NCBI GenBank assembly: GCA_949825025.1
Contig: OX463785.1
Span: forward strand, 8,743,971-8,807,970
DNA: 64,000 nucleotides
DNA from: Siphlonurus alternatus
Taxonomy: Eukaryota > Arthropoda > Insecta > Ephemeroptera > Siphlonuridae
Direction of reading: 5' to 3'
Positions 50,124-63,613 of the stretch are shown in pieces. The translations under genes were made by a program, and so were the position numbers. The number at the start of each line of letters is the position of its first letter. Position 1 is the stretch's first letter. The notes under the pieces were generated by a model that searched no databases, was not told where the DNA came from, and worked only from the letters and a program-made list of their open reading frames with translations.

Positions 50124-51409
50124 AGAATATATTATGGTGAATCAGAAAGTGTCATAACCTTTATTAGCCCTTCATAAAAATTTTGAGAAAATTCTGATAC
50201 AATACCAAAGTCCGAGGCAAATTTTCATTTCAAACGTTGCCGTCTACGGGTTAACAGCTGACTGGATCAACGGGATCAACAACACTATATAACTTCAGCA
50301 GATGCTCATATTGCGCAACTTGCATAAATTTCTACTGCGCAACTTATGAGAAGCTGACGTGACTTTTTCGTATGCACATAAAATCTTTCGAACGTTAAAA
50401 TACCCCTGTCAATCATCTTCGGCGTAGTGATTTGTATTCTTCCAACCCATGTTGCCAACAAAATACAAAAAAATAGTTCTTTCACTAGAAAAATAAAGTA
50501 GCTGAAGATAAATCAAAGACACTCGATACCTGTTGCATAATAATTGCTAAATTATTGAAACTTTTTTGCAATATTATCTGTCTCGACTTATGTGAAAATT
50601 TTCGTCAAATATGAACATATATTTCTGTCCACTAGCTCTATTGAAAATTTTTTAGTGTTGGCTGCCATTTTTGACAGCTGTTGCAGTTGATTGACAGGTC
50701 ATCTATGAACTATTTTCCATGGGTATTCTAACGTTTGAAGGACTGTATATAGTGCGTGAAGTCATTCCCGTCATGCACTGCGCACTCAACTCTTCTCTTT
50801 AAATGCAACCAAACGATTTATTTGCTTTTGAAATAATCACGAATTATTATTATTTATACAATGTACAATTTATCACAAATATTTATAATTTCAAACAATA
50901 CTAAATACAGTAAATTCAACAGTATTGCTTTAATATTTTTTATAATACATTAGTAATAAGATATACCCAATAGCTAGTTGCAAGTGCACAACCTCATAGG
51001 CAGATTTACCAGAACTAATAAAAAAAAAAAAAATTATTCTACGCTGTACATGCCTCACAAATATAAAATATATAAATCTGAAAAAATCTTTATATATGTT
51101 TATTTTACCCTTGGTTAGGTTTATTTTTTAACTAAAAGAACTACCAACTTATTTAATTTGTCTTATTTCTTATCATTATTATCACCAAATAATTTTCAAT
51201 TGAAAGATAAATAAAAGAATTTATAGTACTAATTAAGATTATTTAACGTGAGTGTTATATGAAATAAAGTTCTATATATACTGAACAATTTTTAAATTTC
51301 TTAAACTCATGAAGGTATAAATCTGCTATTTTTTTTTTTTTTTTTTCTTATTTCCCTTTCCGATACTGGTATTTATTTAGCTTTGGAATCCAAGAAGTAT
51401 TTTTATATT
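50124..51409 (+). repeat. Tandem array, unit 2 (920 bp plus a 365-bp insertion)
   Basis: Same start and end as unit 1. Apart from scattered substitutions it differs by a 365-bp insertion at 50,381-50,745 and the loss of about 8 bp near CTCAACTC. A diverged third partial unit follows. Confidence 0.9.
50381..50745. mobile_element. 365-bp fold-back/MITE with TA duplication and known empty site
   Basis: Termini AAATCTTTCGAACGTTAAAA and, inverted, CAGTCCTTCAAACGTTAGAA are imperfect inverted repeats over about 28 bp. TA precedes and follows (50,379-80; 50,746-47). Removing the element plus one TA regenerates exactly the unit-1 sequence GCACATATATAGTG. That proves insertion, and shows it came after, or affected only one product of, the 920-bp duplication. 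A TA duplication suits Tc1/mariner-like and several other superfamilies. No frame. Confidence 0.85.
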
Positions 51410-51560
51410 AATTTAATGTAATTAAATGCAGCCAAACTATATAATGGCTTTTAAACTTCATAAATAATTATTATTTTTGTAACATACAATTTAACAGAAA
51501 ACTTAAAAATTTACACATAAGCTAAATGCCGTAAATTTAACAGAACTTTTTTAGAAGGAA
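51410..51560 (+). repeat. Tandem array, diverged unit 3 (partial)
   Basis: AAATGCAGCCAAACTATATAATGGCTTTT and the following blocks (CATAAATAATTATTATT, ACATACAATTTAACAG, TAAATGCCGTAAATT) correspond to AAATGCAACCAAACGA..TTTGCTTTT and onward in units 1 and 2, with high divergence. Confidence 0.5.
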
Positions 51561-52167
51561 AAAATATATTTAGTTAAGGAATCATAATTGAGGAGAGATG
51601 AAGCTTTACTGTAATCACTTTTCACAAGATAATAGGAAATGTATATAAGTATCACATGTAGATTCAAATAATTGGATTATAATACTTCATAATATAATAT
51701 ATAGTAGCTAATATTAATATTTAATATGATTTTGGAACATTTCAGCAAAAGTTAATAAAAAATGTAATAATAAATTTAAAAGGAAATAACAATTGCAACA
51801 GGCTACTGGAGGCAAATGTTGCCCAGACCTCCCCTTCAGAGTATTCACCCCTCCCACTTCCCCCCTATGTGGGCTATCGTTCTTTCTTGCTGGGTGGACC
51901 ATTTTAACCTAATCCGTGATTGGATATCATATACTAATGTTGGATACTTAAAAAAAAAGAAAAAAAAATTGAATAATGCAATAAATAGCTACAATTATAA
52001 TGTTTGATAAAATAAGAAAAAAGGGAAGGAGTAAGGCAGAATAATTGTCACAGTAGAATTTTGATACAAGAAGGGCAGTGGTAAAGAAAAATAATTGTTA
52101 CAGTAGTAATTTTTGATACAGGAAGCCAAGGGAGGGAGGTATGGGAAAGAAATGATGTAATTTGTAC
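51561..52167. other. AT-rich interval
   Basis: No gene supported. A short balanced patch (51,800-51,920) has overlapping small frames on both strands. 52,015-52,135 repeats GATACA(A/G)GAAG..AG after AATAATTGT(C/T)ACAGTAG twice. Confidence 0.35.
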
Positions 52168-52278
52168 CTCTTATTAATAATGCAGATTTCCAATGAGCTG
52201 AAGAAAGGGATTCATGGAGGCAGTCTCCTACATCAGTTATTGAGCTGCAAGTGATGCCAAAGGAACACAGCTCTCCAC
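52168..52278 (-). CDS. Candidate internal exon, 37 codons, phase 1-1
   Basis: Minus-strand acceptor TTACTTTTATGTGTTTGCAG and donor AATAAGAG/GTACAAAT bound 111 bp. It is open only in the phase-1 frame, reading GELCSFGITC… to …AHWKSALLIR. The length is a multiple of three, and the start phase equals the end phase of the candidate exon at 55,964-56,038, so the two could be spliced in frame. The same acceptor plus GTGGAGAG start occurs at 53,868. Function unknown. Confidence 0.3.
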
Positions 52279-52309
52279 CTGCAAACACATAAAAGTAACT
52301 AAACATTCA

Positions 52310-52640
52310 AAGTAGGAATGATTGGTAATATCACTAACTTGCAGAATGTGTATATAAAAAAAAAATGCTGGTATGGTACTCTTCCCTATATAAACCTAAT
52401 TTAAAAGTGTACATATGCAACTTAAATATAAATATCAGTATTAAGATTAGTTTATGCTGAACAATAAGTGGCAGCGTATAACGACTACAACAGGCGGCAG
52501 GCGGAATCGGCATTTATGTAGCGCTATACAATTTGCTGCATCAACGCATGCGCCAGGCAAGTAGGCAAGAGGATGACAGCTGAAGCTGCCTTAAAAAGTT
52601 AAGAATTGGTTAACTCTTACAATCAGCTATTTTCCCCGTA
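52310..52640. repeat. Dispersed duplication, copy A
   Basis: From GATTGGTAATATCACTAA to ACCAACGAAACACGG this matches 53,125-53,475 in order, including TGGTACTCTTCCCTATAT, CTTAAATATAAATATCAGTA and GCATGCGCCAGGCAAG. It is diverged by many substitutions and indels. The copies are about 810 bp apart. Confidence 0.8.
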
Positions 52641-53124
52641 ACCAACGAAACACGGCTAACATTGACATATGTCACCTTTAGAAAATAAATTTTAAAGATA
52701 TCCAACGAAGAAGCAAAACAGAAAAAAAAATCTTTTTACTCAGAGGAATGGGGAAATAAAATGAAGTTTATATAAAAGGGAAAAATGGACTCTTTTAAAC
52801 CTTAGCTCCAAATATTGTCACTCATCTCTTTTCTTTTCCTAACATGTAAGTTTCATCATCATCACAAAATTAGAAAAGGGTAAAAAAAATAAGTAAATAA
52901 ATATATAAATAAGAAAGCATACAATTCTTATGATCTTTTTTTTTTATGGCTTTCATGTTGTCACGTAACTCATTGATGATGTCACTAATTCCCCTTAACC
53001 CCTAAGTGGCAGCCATTTTGTTAATACCCAAAGGTATTTTGAAATCACAGAAACAAAAATTAAAAATATTTTGCGATAATATAAAACTTTACATGTTCAA
53101 TAAAGAAGGGGGTTATGCTAAATA

Positions 53125-53475
53125 TTTGATTGGTAATATCACTAATTAACTTGCAAAATGTGTAAATAAACAAAAGAACTGTATGGTACTCTTCCCTATA
53201 TGAATCCAATTTAGGAGTGTACATATGCATCTTAAATATAAATATCAGTATTAAGGCTGCTTTATACTGGCTAATAAATAACGGCGTATAACAACTAAAA
53301 CAGACAAAGAAGAATCAGCATTTATGTTGCGCTGTACAATTTGATGCATTTGCGCATGCACCAGGCAAGAGGCTGATAACTGAAGCCACTGTAAAAAGTT
53401 CAAAGTAGGTCAACTCTTCCAGCCACCTTTCCCCAACCAACGGAACACGGTGGACCAAATAAACACCCCCGCTCA
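53125..53475. repeat. Dispersed duplication, copy B
   Basis: Counterpart of 52,310-52,640. Small frames in it are not conserved between the two copies, so it is not coding. Confidence 0.8.
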
Positions 53476-53739
53476 ATGTAATATATTGAAAATTCACTAC
53501 ACCGTCAGACGGCAATACTTTTCGGCCAGAAGAAACCAGCCATTAGTCATTGCTCTATAGTATGCTATTCAAAGAGATGAAACTGCAATAAAAAATCTTT
53601 AGCAATAATAAAAAAAAAATATGTATGCATACTGTTCGAAGCTAATAAACGATTTCACATTTTTTTTCTAATGACTTCTCTAAATCCAAGTTCCAGCTAT
53701 GAATACACAAATGAAATCCAAGGTTAAAAATTTTCTCAC

Positions 53740-53868
53740 CTTGCAATCAAGACCATGCGAAGTAGGGCCACTCAATGGGTAGAAAGAAAATCACGTTGGA
53801 AACATTCACAAAATCCCTCAGATGCTATGTGAGAAGACCATAAAGCCTGAAGGAAAGCACCTCTCCAC
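53740..53868 (-). other. Exon-like segment without an open frame
   Basis: Minus-strand acceptor AATTTTGTTGTGTTTGCAG followed by GTGGAGAG, and donor TTGCAAG/GTGAGAAAA, bound 129 bp. All three frames contain a stop. It shares its first bases with the 52.2-kb exon, and CTCACATAGCAT with 55.6 kb (where a donor CTAAAAG/GTGAGAAT lies at 55,545), suggesting duplicated exons. It could be a non-coding-RNA exon, a UTR exon or a dead duplicate. Confidence 0.35.
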
Positions 53869-54278
53869 CTGCAAACACAACAAAATTAAAAAACATTCTA
53901 CAATTATTGTAAAAACAATAACAATCAGCTGATTGCTGTACTCTCCTTTCTTTGTGACCCCTAGAAGAAAAGGTTTCAAATAGTCAAACCAAGAAACTGA
54001 ATGATAAGAAAGAGAAAAGAAATAAAAGAAGTGACTGTTTAATCAGAAGAAACTAAAATACAAATATCAGAAGGGAGACTTTTTAATCAGAAGAAACGAA
54101 AAACGCAATTCAACAAGAAAAAATTATAATCGAAATTTAAGAAACCAAAATTGCAAAACGTAGAATGGAAATTCTCTTATGAAATTAAAATGCAATTCAT
54201 ATTTAATTAGTGGCAGCAATAATTAATAAAATAGAAATAAGTAGAAATAAAATGTAGCATGACCTAGAACTCACTCTC

Positions 54279-54590
54279 GCCTGCTGCTCAGTGTACACTT
54301 TCTACACCCACTTGACCTTATATCCCATGTACATATATAATGGTGCTTTCACATATTCGAAAATTGCTACGGGGTTCCGTAGCAATGCCGTAAGCCTTTC
54401 ACATATTCTTATTCGTCTGCGGCAGCTGCGGCAGAAAATCATGTAAATGCCGCAGCAAAATAAAACTATCTTCATTTTGCTACGAAGTTCCGTAGAACTA
54501 CCGCGAGGTGCTACAAAACAGCTACGGTGCGCCGCAGCAAAGGTTGATTGGGTGTAAAAAGTGTACACCGAGCCTGGTTTACAGACAGGC
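54279..54590. mobile_element. Fold-back element related to the one at 15.9 kb
   Basis: The right end GGGTGTAAAAAGTGTACACC followed by GAGCCTGGTTTACAGACAGG matches the 15,877 family. The left end keeps GCCTG and CTCAGTGTACACTTTCTACA but has lost about 10 bases. The interior is full of short hairpins, for example TTGCTACGGGGTTCCGTAGC (9-bp stem) and TGCGGCAGCTGCGGCA. No frame. Confidence 0.7.
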
Positions 54591-55127
54591 AATAAATTGC
54601 AGAGAAGTGTTAAATGAAAACTTTGCATCAGAAGTAAATGAAAGATTGCTGTAAAAAATATTATTATATGCATAAAAATATCTGACATACCCTCTCTTTA
54701 AAAATTTCTTCTCTGTAATTAAATTGTAGTTCGCCAAAATGCAATAAGAGTGTGATTTACATAATTGCTTCTAGAACATTTTTTTCCTAGAAGTAAATAC
54801 AAGAAATTCATCACAAAAAAAATGTGATGTAAAATATATTATACAGGAATAACAATCAATGAAAAATATGCATACTGTGGTTACAAGCAATATATTTCCA
54901 CAGAAGGGGAGTTACGTTTCTATGTTACGACAACAGCTCGCTTCCAAAAATATTTGGTTGTTCTCTCCATGGCAACGGAATTGAGGATAATGCATAATTA
55001 TATGCATTTACAAATAATGAAAAGAATTATATGCATATGCATACCATTCAATAGCAACAGAAGCGGATTCAGCCCGGGGCTCCAAAGGGAGGGGGGGAGC
55101 GTTGCCCTACCCCGCAATGTTAAATTG

Positions 55128-55215
55128 CTGCTCGGTGTACACTTTCAATAACCACCTGACCTCATGGCATATCCCATGTACATAAAGGTGCTTCCACATA
55201 GTCAAAAACCGCAAC
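55128..55215. repeat. Truncated copy of the 54.3-kb fold-back element
   Basis: CTGCTCGGTGTACACTTTCA, then ACCTGACCTCATGGCATATC and CCCATGTACATAAAGGTGCT parallel the left arm of the element at 54,279. The rest is missing. It follows the G-rich repeat piece shared with 39.3 kb. Confidence 0.6.
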
Positions 55216-55963
55216 AAAATCATATTACTGTATTCAACTGTATCAAAAGATACAGTTTCCCATTTGAACGTAAATTAAAAATATACATAATTATAGAAAA
55301 TGGAAAAAAATGTATGCATATGCACACCGTTCAATAAAAACAATATCATACTATATTCAACTATATGAAACCTACTGCTAAATACTGCAATAAGGAATCT
55401 TTACCAATAATGAAAAGAAATGTATGCATAAGTGCCTACTGTTCAATAATGAACAATATCATATGATAACTGTACATTCAACTGTATGAAGCCTACAACT
55501 GCTCAATCAAATTCCAGTGTACAGAAATGCAAGAAATTCTCACCTTTTAGGTAAAACAATGAGAAGAAAAGACACTAAATATGCAGGAGCAGCACCAGAT
55601 TCCAAACGCTCGCCAATCCTCTCGAATGCTATGTGAGCCCTCGAGCCCCAGATTCCCGGGCGACCAATCCCAAAAGGTCTGCAGCAACCTCTGGAAGCTT
55701 CTACCGCTTCCACCAATCAGGCAGAGCGTCATCCTGATACCTCGGCTATCAAAGAAGGACCACTCTTCGTCTTGCTGTAGTTGCTGTTTACAAAAAAGCA
55801 CCAACTGTATTACTGTATGTGCTGGAGAACAGAGTCACCATTGTTGTAGCAAGATGCTGTTGATTTCGTCATTACCGGATGTTGAATGTAAAATCGTAAA
55901 AGCATGTTCGGTGCCATCTATGGAAGGAAATGGGAAGCATTAGTAAAACGTTACTCGACTTAC

Positions 55964-56038
55964 CCTTTACTGCGATAAGGCCATGCGTGACAAGTGCTGC
56001 CGTCCTTGCAGCATCCAGTGGAACTTGCACAACTTGGA
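55964..56038 (-). CDS. Candidate internal exon, 25 codons, phase 1-1
   Basis: The best splice signals in the region: a long pyrimidine tract ending AAATTCTGCAG, and a donor AAAGG/GTAAGTCGA. The 75-bp segment is open in phase 1 and encodes VQVVQVPLDAARTAALVTHG, then LIAVKG, a composition typical of real coding sequence. It lies next to the GC-rich island (higher coordinates), as an early exon of a minus-strand gene would. The gene identity and partner exons are not established. Confidence 0.4.
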
Positions 56039-56199
56039 CTGCAGAATTTGTTGTAAAACAGAGAAATGAAAAACGAAATAAATGCAAACAGTGCCTGAAA
56101 CTTGTGTTGTTCACATCGGAAATCTGCATTCATTAGGGCACATCCGGTCCCGTAACATAGTGGAACAACCATAGTACCTTTTCACGACCGAAAAGAGTT

Positions 56200-57185
56200 C
56201 GATAACGTGCGGCCAACTCGGTAAATATGTCGGCAGGAAGCGAATAACACCGGCCGTATCTCGCGCTCCGAAACGACAACATGGTTCACAAACGTTGGGT
56301 AAGGTATCGTTTCCGTCAAAAACACGCAAAGGCGAGGGAACCATAAGACCTGGAGCCGAAGGGACCCATCTGGGATCGTGGGAAAGTTTTCGAAGGGGGC
56401 GTGTCCGATCGGTCAGCCCACATTGTGGCAATTTTTAAACGACCCGGCGCACAAGTCTCGCTCGAAAAATGGTCTCCAGGTCGTGAGTCCCACAAAACCA
56501 TCCCCAGTGCACCCTCCCAAAGCCATATGTAGGGAAAAACTCTCTGTTGGTTGGAAGACCGTCCTCCCACCTACCCAGAGAGGTACATCCGTAGCGCAAC
56601 TTCCTCCCACCGTACAAGTAGTTAGCCAAATCCGGCAGAAGGCCCACACCTTTCCTCCAATTCCATCCCTGGGTCCCACTCGCACCCCCACAACACCAAC
56701 AGCGGCGAGAGGCGGCCAGCAGGCTGACACAGGGCCGCCTCTCGGCGCAGGAGGTCTCCCGGGGTCCATCACACACCTCCCCCACACGCAGCAGGTCTCG
56801 AGGAGGGTCCTCACAGGGCGCACAGTCGCATCCAGACAACAGCATGCCCTGCAAGGGGAGGGAGGAAATCGCAAAAAGCGGCTCATGAACGTTGAACCAG
56901 ACCACACAACCCACGGGGCCACAAGCTCCGCCGGACTCCAGCCACCACCCCCAATCCCCGCAACTTCCCCCAAGACCAGTCCAAAAGGACAGCATCCGGG
57001 CCCCCCGGGCCCCCCACGCAGGGAAAGTCGATTTCCCGAACACACCCAGCAGAGCCTCAGGCAAGCCCCTCCGCCCCACGCGAAAGCCGGGGAGCCAGCC
57101 GGACGGGATCACGTCCGCCTTGATCTGGCAAGTCCGACCAGCTCCGCCTTATGGATCTATCCCTCCGCCGATTCTGCCGCTTAAC
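56200..57185. other. GC- and CpG-rich island, about 1 kb
   Basis: GC content rises sharply over the flanks and drops again at 57,186. The plus strand is open for 268 codons (56,378-57,184, Pro/Ser/Thr/Gly-rich) and the minus strand for 210 and 225 codons in two frames. Long frames on both strands show that stop scarcity is the main cause. The most economical reading is a CpG island serving as promoter/first exon of the minus-strand exon series; a low-complexity coding exon or a foreign insertion are alternatives. Confidence 0.45.
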
Positions 57186-57770
57186 TAAGGGTTATTAGAG
57201 TATTCAACATATTTTAACAAAGTAATTATTGATTAAATACATAGATTTACTATGAAAAAGGGAATAGTTTTAATATGTATGTATATTGTAAGTAACCGCG
57301 CAGTAAATTTTTAAAGGTATCGAACCGGTATTCTTAGAATAGGTTGTTTGGATAGATATATTATTTATTAAGAAATATATCAATATTAACCCATCTATAT
57401 CAAGTTAATCTATTATTTATTATACAAGCAATAATATACAATATATAGGAGCCAGCCCATTCATATTGATGAAAATATTTTACAAAAATGAGCACGGTTT
57501 TACTAAGGAATTGTCCAAAAGTATAAATTTCTCAACAACCATGGTAATACTGTTATTGATTTAAGATGAATTCACATGGCGATAACGGTGATATTTATAT
57601 TGACGCAAATGTTGTGAAATCCTATACGGCGGGGAATATATCACGTTAAATTACGAAGCTATTTTTTGATTGGCCAAATATGTTCGCCAAAGGATGTTAC
57701 AGCAAGTGCGCATTATTTCTTTCATGTCGCATAATAAAAATCGCCTTTATGTTAAATTGTATTCCATTAA
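57186..57770. other. AT-rich non-coding DNA
   Basis: Composition falls abruptly back to AT-rich. No gene recognised. Confidence 0.4.
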
Positions 57771-57774
57771 TTAA

Positions 57775-58120
57775 GGGTAAGATAACGCCACCAATGTTAA
57801 AAAAAATCCTTCACACAAAAATTATGAAAAAAAATTTTAAATGTTCTCCTCCACACCCTGCATCAGTAGCTAAAATATCAGGTATACAAATATGATCTAG
57901 TTTTTGAGTTATGAATTTTTGAAGTTGACTGATTGAACATGGAGAAATGGAAATTCCATGTTTAATTAGTCAACTTTAAAAATTCGTAACTCAAAAATTA
58001 GATCGTATTTGTACACCTGATATTTTAGCTACTGATAGGGGGTGTAGAGGACAACATTTTAATTTTTTTTCATAATTTTCGTATGAGGGTTTTTTTTTTT
58101 AACAATGGTGGCGTTATTCT
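57775..58120. mobile_element. TTAA-flanked fold-back element 3 (right end decayed)
   Basis: The left end is TTAA followed by GGGTAAGATAACGCCACC, the same end as element 2 at 44,420 for 12 bases. The right arm contains the inverse (GGTGGCGTTAT) but its last bases and TTAA are lost. Inner arms pair strongly: CTAAAATATCAGGTATACAA against TTGTACACCTGATATTTTAG. Different interior, same terminus: a second subfamily. Confidence 0.7.
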
Positions 58121-58414
58121 AATATATATAATTACTGTAAAATACTTTTAATTAAAAAATAATAATATATATATTTTTTAATTTAGGGAGTTCTTGAGTA
58201 AATGATAGAGAATTAGAGAGATTCTAGTTGAAGAGGCAGCAGGTTTGTTGTTTACTACTGCTTGATGTTACGGTATATCGGTATAAACATTAGGGGTTGT
58301 CATAGCAACCACGATGAGTAGATGACGACTTTGTGTGTGATTGGTACAGCAGCCACTTGAAAGCAATGAAGTGTGTTGGTATTTCACATTCTGAATGTAA
58401 TACAACTCCAACTC

Positions 58415-58578
<164 letters not shown>

Positions 58579-59184
58579 TAAATAATATACTCAACGGACA
58601 TGAAATTTAGACTGACAGAAGATATATATAATATAAATTTTATTACTTTTTACATGTCTATTTAAATTTACTTTTTTTATTATTATCTCCATATTCCTTT
58701 TTTACGTATATTGCTTTAAAGAAAAATCAGAATAAAGTTATAGATATTATTATTGACATCTTTTGATATGCTATAAATATTTAGTAAAACATTTCATAAC
58801 GACAATTTTTTATTGAATTCTGAATAAATAATTGGTTTTATGTCCTTGTAGACTGTCCTATTTTATTTTATATTTATTGTAATTGTAAAATATATTGATG
58901 AATTAAACAAAAATATATTTATTATACTTGTAAATTTTAAGTCCATACATAAAAAAATATTTTAATGATATATTATGTAAATTTATGACACAAATTTGTT
59001 ACAGGTATATATGGAATTATTATAATATTTGAGTAATATTAAATTTTCTTAATTTTGCCTTTAATATTCAATAATTTTTCCAGTTATAAACCAAGACAGA
59101 TTAAAATTAAATAAACTGTTAGGGTTGTAGTTTCTAATATTTTGAGCTTTCTTTTATTTTATTTCATTTTTTTTTTTACAAGGA
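58579..59184. other. AT-rich non-coding DNA
   Basis: No gene recognised. Confidence 0.4.
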
Positions 59185-59345
59185 TGCACTCCTAAGAGCT
59201 TACAGCTCGCGGCGGGGTAATGGGTAGGAATAAGGTAGGGAACGGATGATGGCCACGGCCTGTTACACGTCCCAGCATTCACTGAGGTGAGACTGAGGGA
59301 ACCGTGGAAAACCTGTCAGGACTGACACCTCTACTTTTTATCAAT
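59185..59345 (-). mobile_element. SINE core remnant
   Basis: On the minus strand TCAGTCCTGACAGGTTTTCC, then ACGGTTCCCTCAGTCTCACC and GTGAATGCTGGGACGTGTAA follow the same order as the SINE at 18,834. The continuation GGCCGTGGCCATCATCC with CTACCTTATTCCTACCCATT resembles the GGCCACGGCC..CTTCC..CCTA stretch I recall from arthropod SINEs. No tRNA-like head is present, so it is 5'-truncated or a different subfamily. Confidence 0.6.
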
Positions 59346-59456
59346 GGACCAAAGCGATGTCCAGAGCCTGGGGAACCACACACAACACAACCTGCAAGAA
59401 TGCTCTTCAAGAGTTAATGCCACTATAATGTCCTTTTAATTTGTGTAAATTACATG

Positions 59457-59785
59457 ATGGAGTATCGACCTCATTTTTTTTTTGCAGAAATAAATGGAGC
59501 ATGCAAAGTTATGCTACCCTGATTTTTTTTACATTTTTTAGAGCTCAGGAACTATTTTTAAAAAAATTATTGAAAGTCCTTTTTGTGACGTCACGAGGCG
59601 GCAAGTCCTATCTTTTTCTTAAGAAGCGACGCCTCGTGACGTCACAAAAGAACTTTCAATATTTTTTAAAAATAGTTCCTGGGCTCTAAAAAAAAACTGA
59701 AAAAAATCAGGGTAACATAACTTTGCACCCTCTATCCAGGCTCTATCCATTACTGCAATAAAAAAATTGAGGTCGATATTCGATA
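59457..59785. mobile_element. Fold-back element, ATGGAGTATCGACCTC-type, youngest-looking copy
   Basis: The left end is ATGGAGTATCGACCTCATTT; the right end GAGGTCGATATTCGAT is slightly decayed. The centre pairs over long stretches: GTGACGTCACGAGGCG against CGCCTCGTGACGTCAC, so each arm has one TGACGTCA (59,586 and 59,638). Frames of 82 and 98 codons on opposite strands mirror the palindrome and are not genes. Confidence 0.8.

Positions 59786-63613
<3,828 letters not shown>

Noticed and set aside
56378..57184. 268-codon plus-strand Pro/Ser-rich frame as a gene
   Set aside because: Equally long frames exist on the minus strand of the same GC-rich island and no domain is recognised. Kept only as a GC island; transcript data could revive it.
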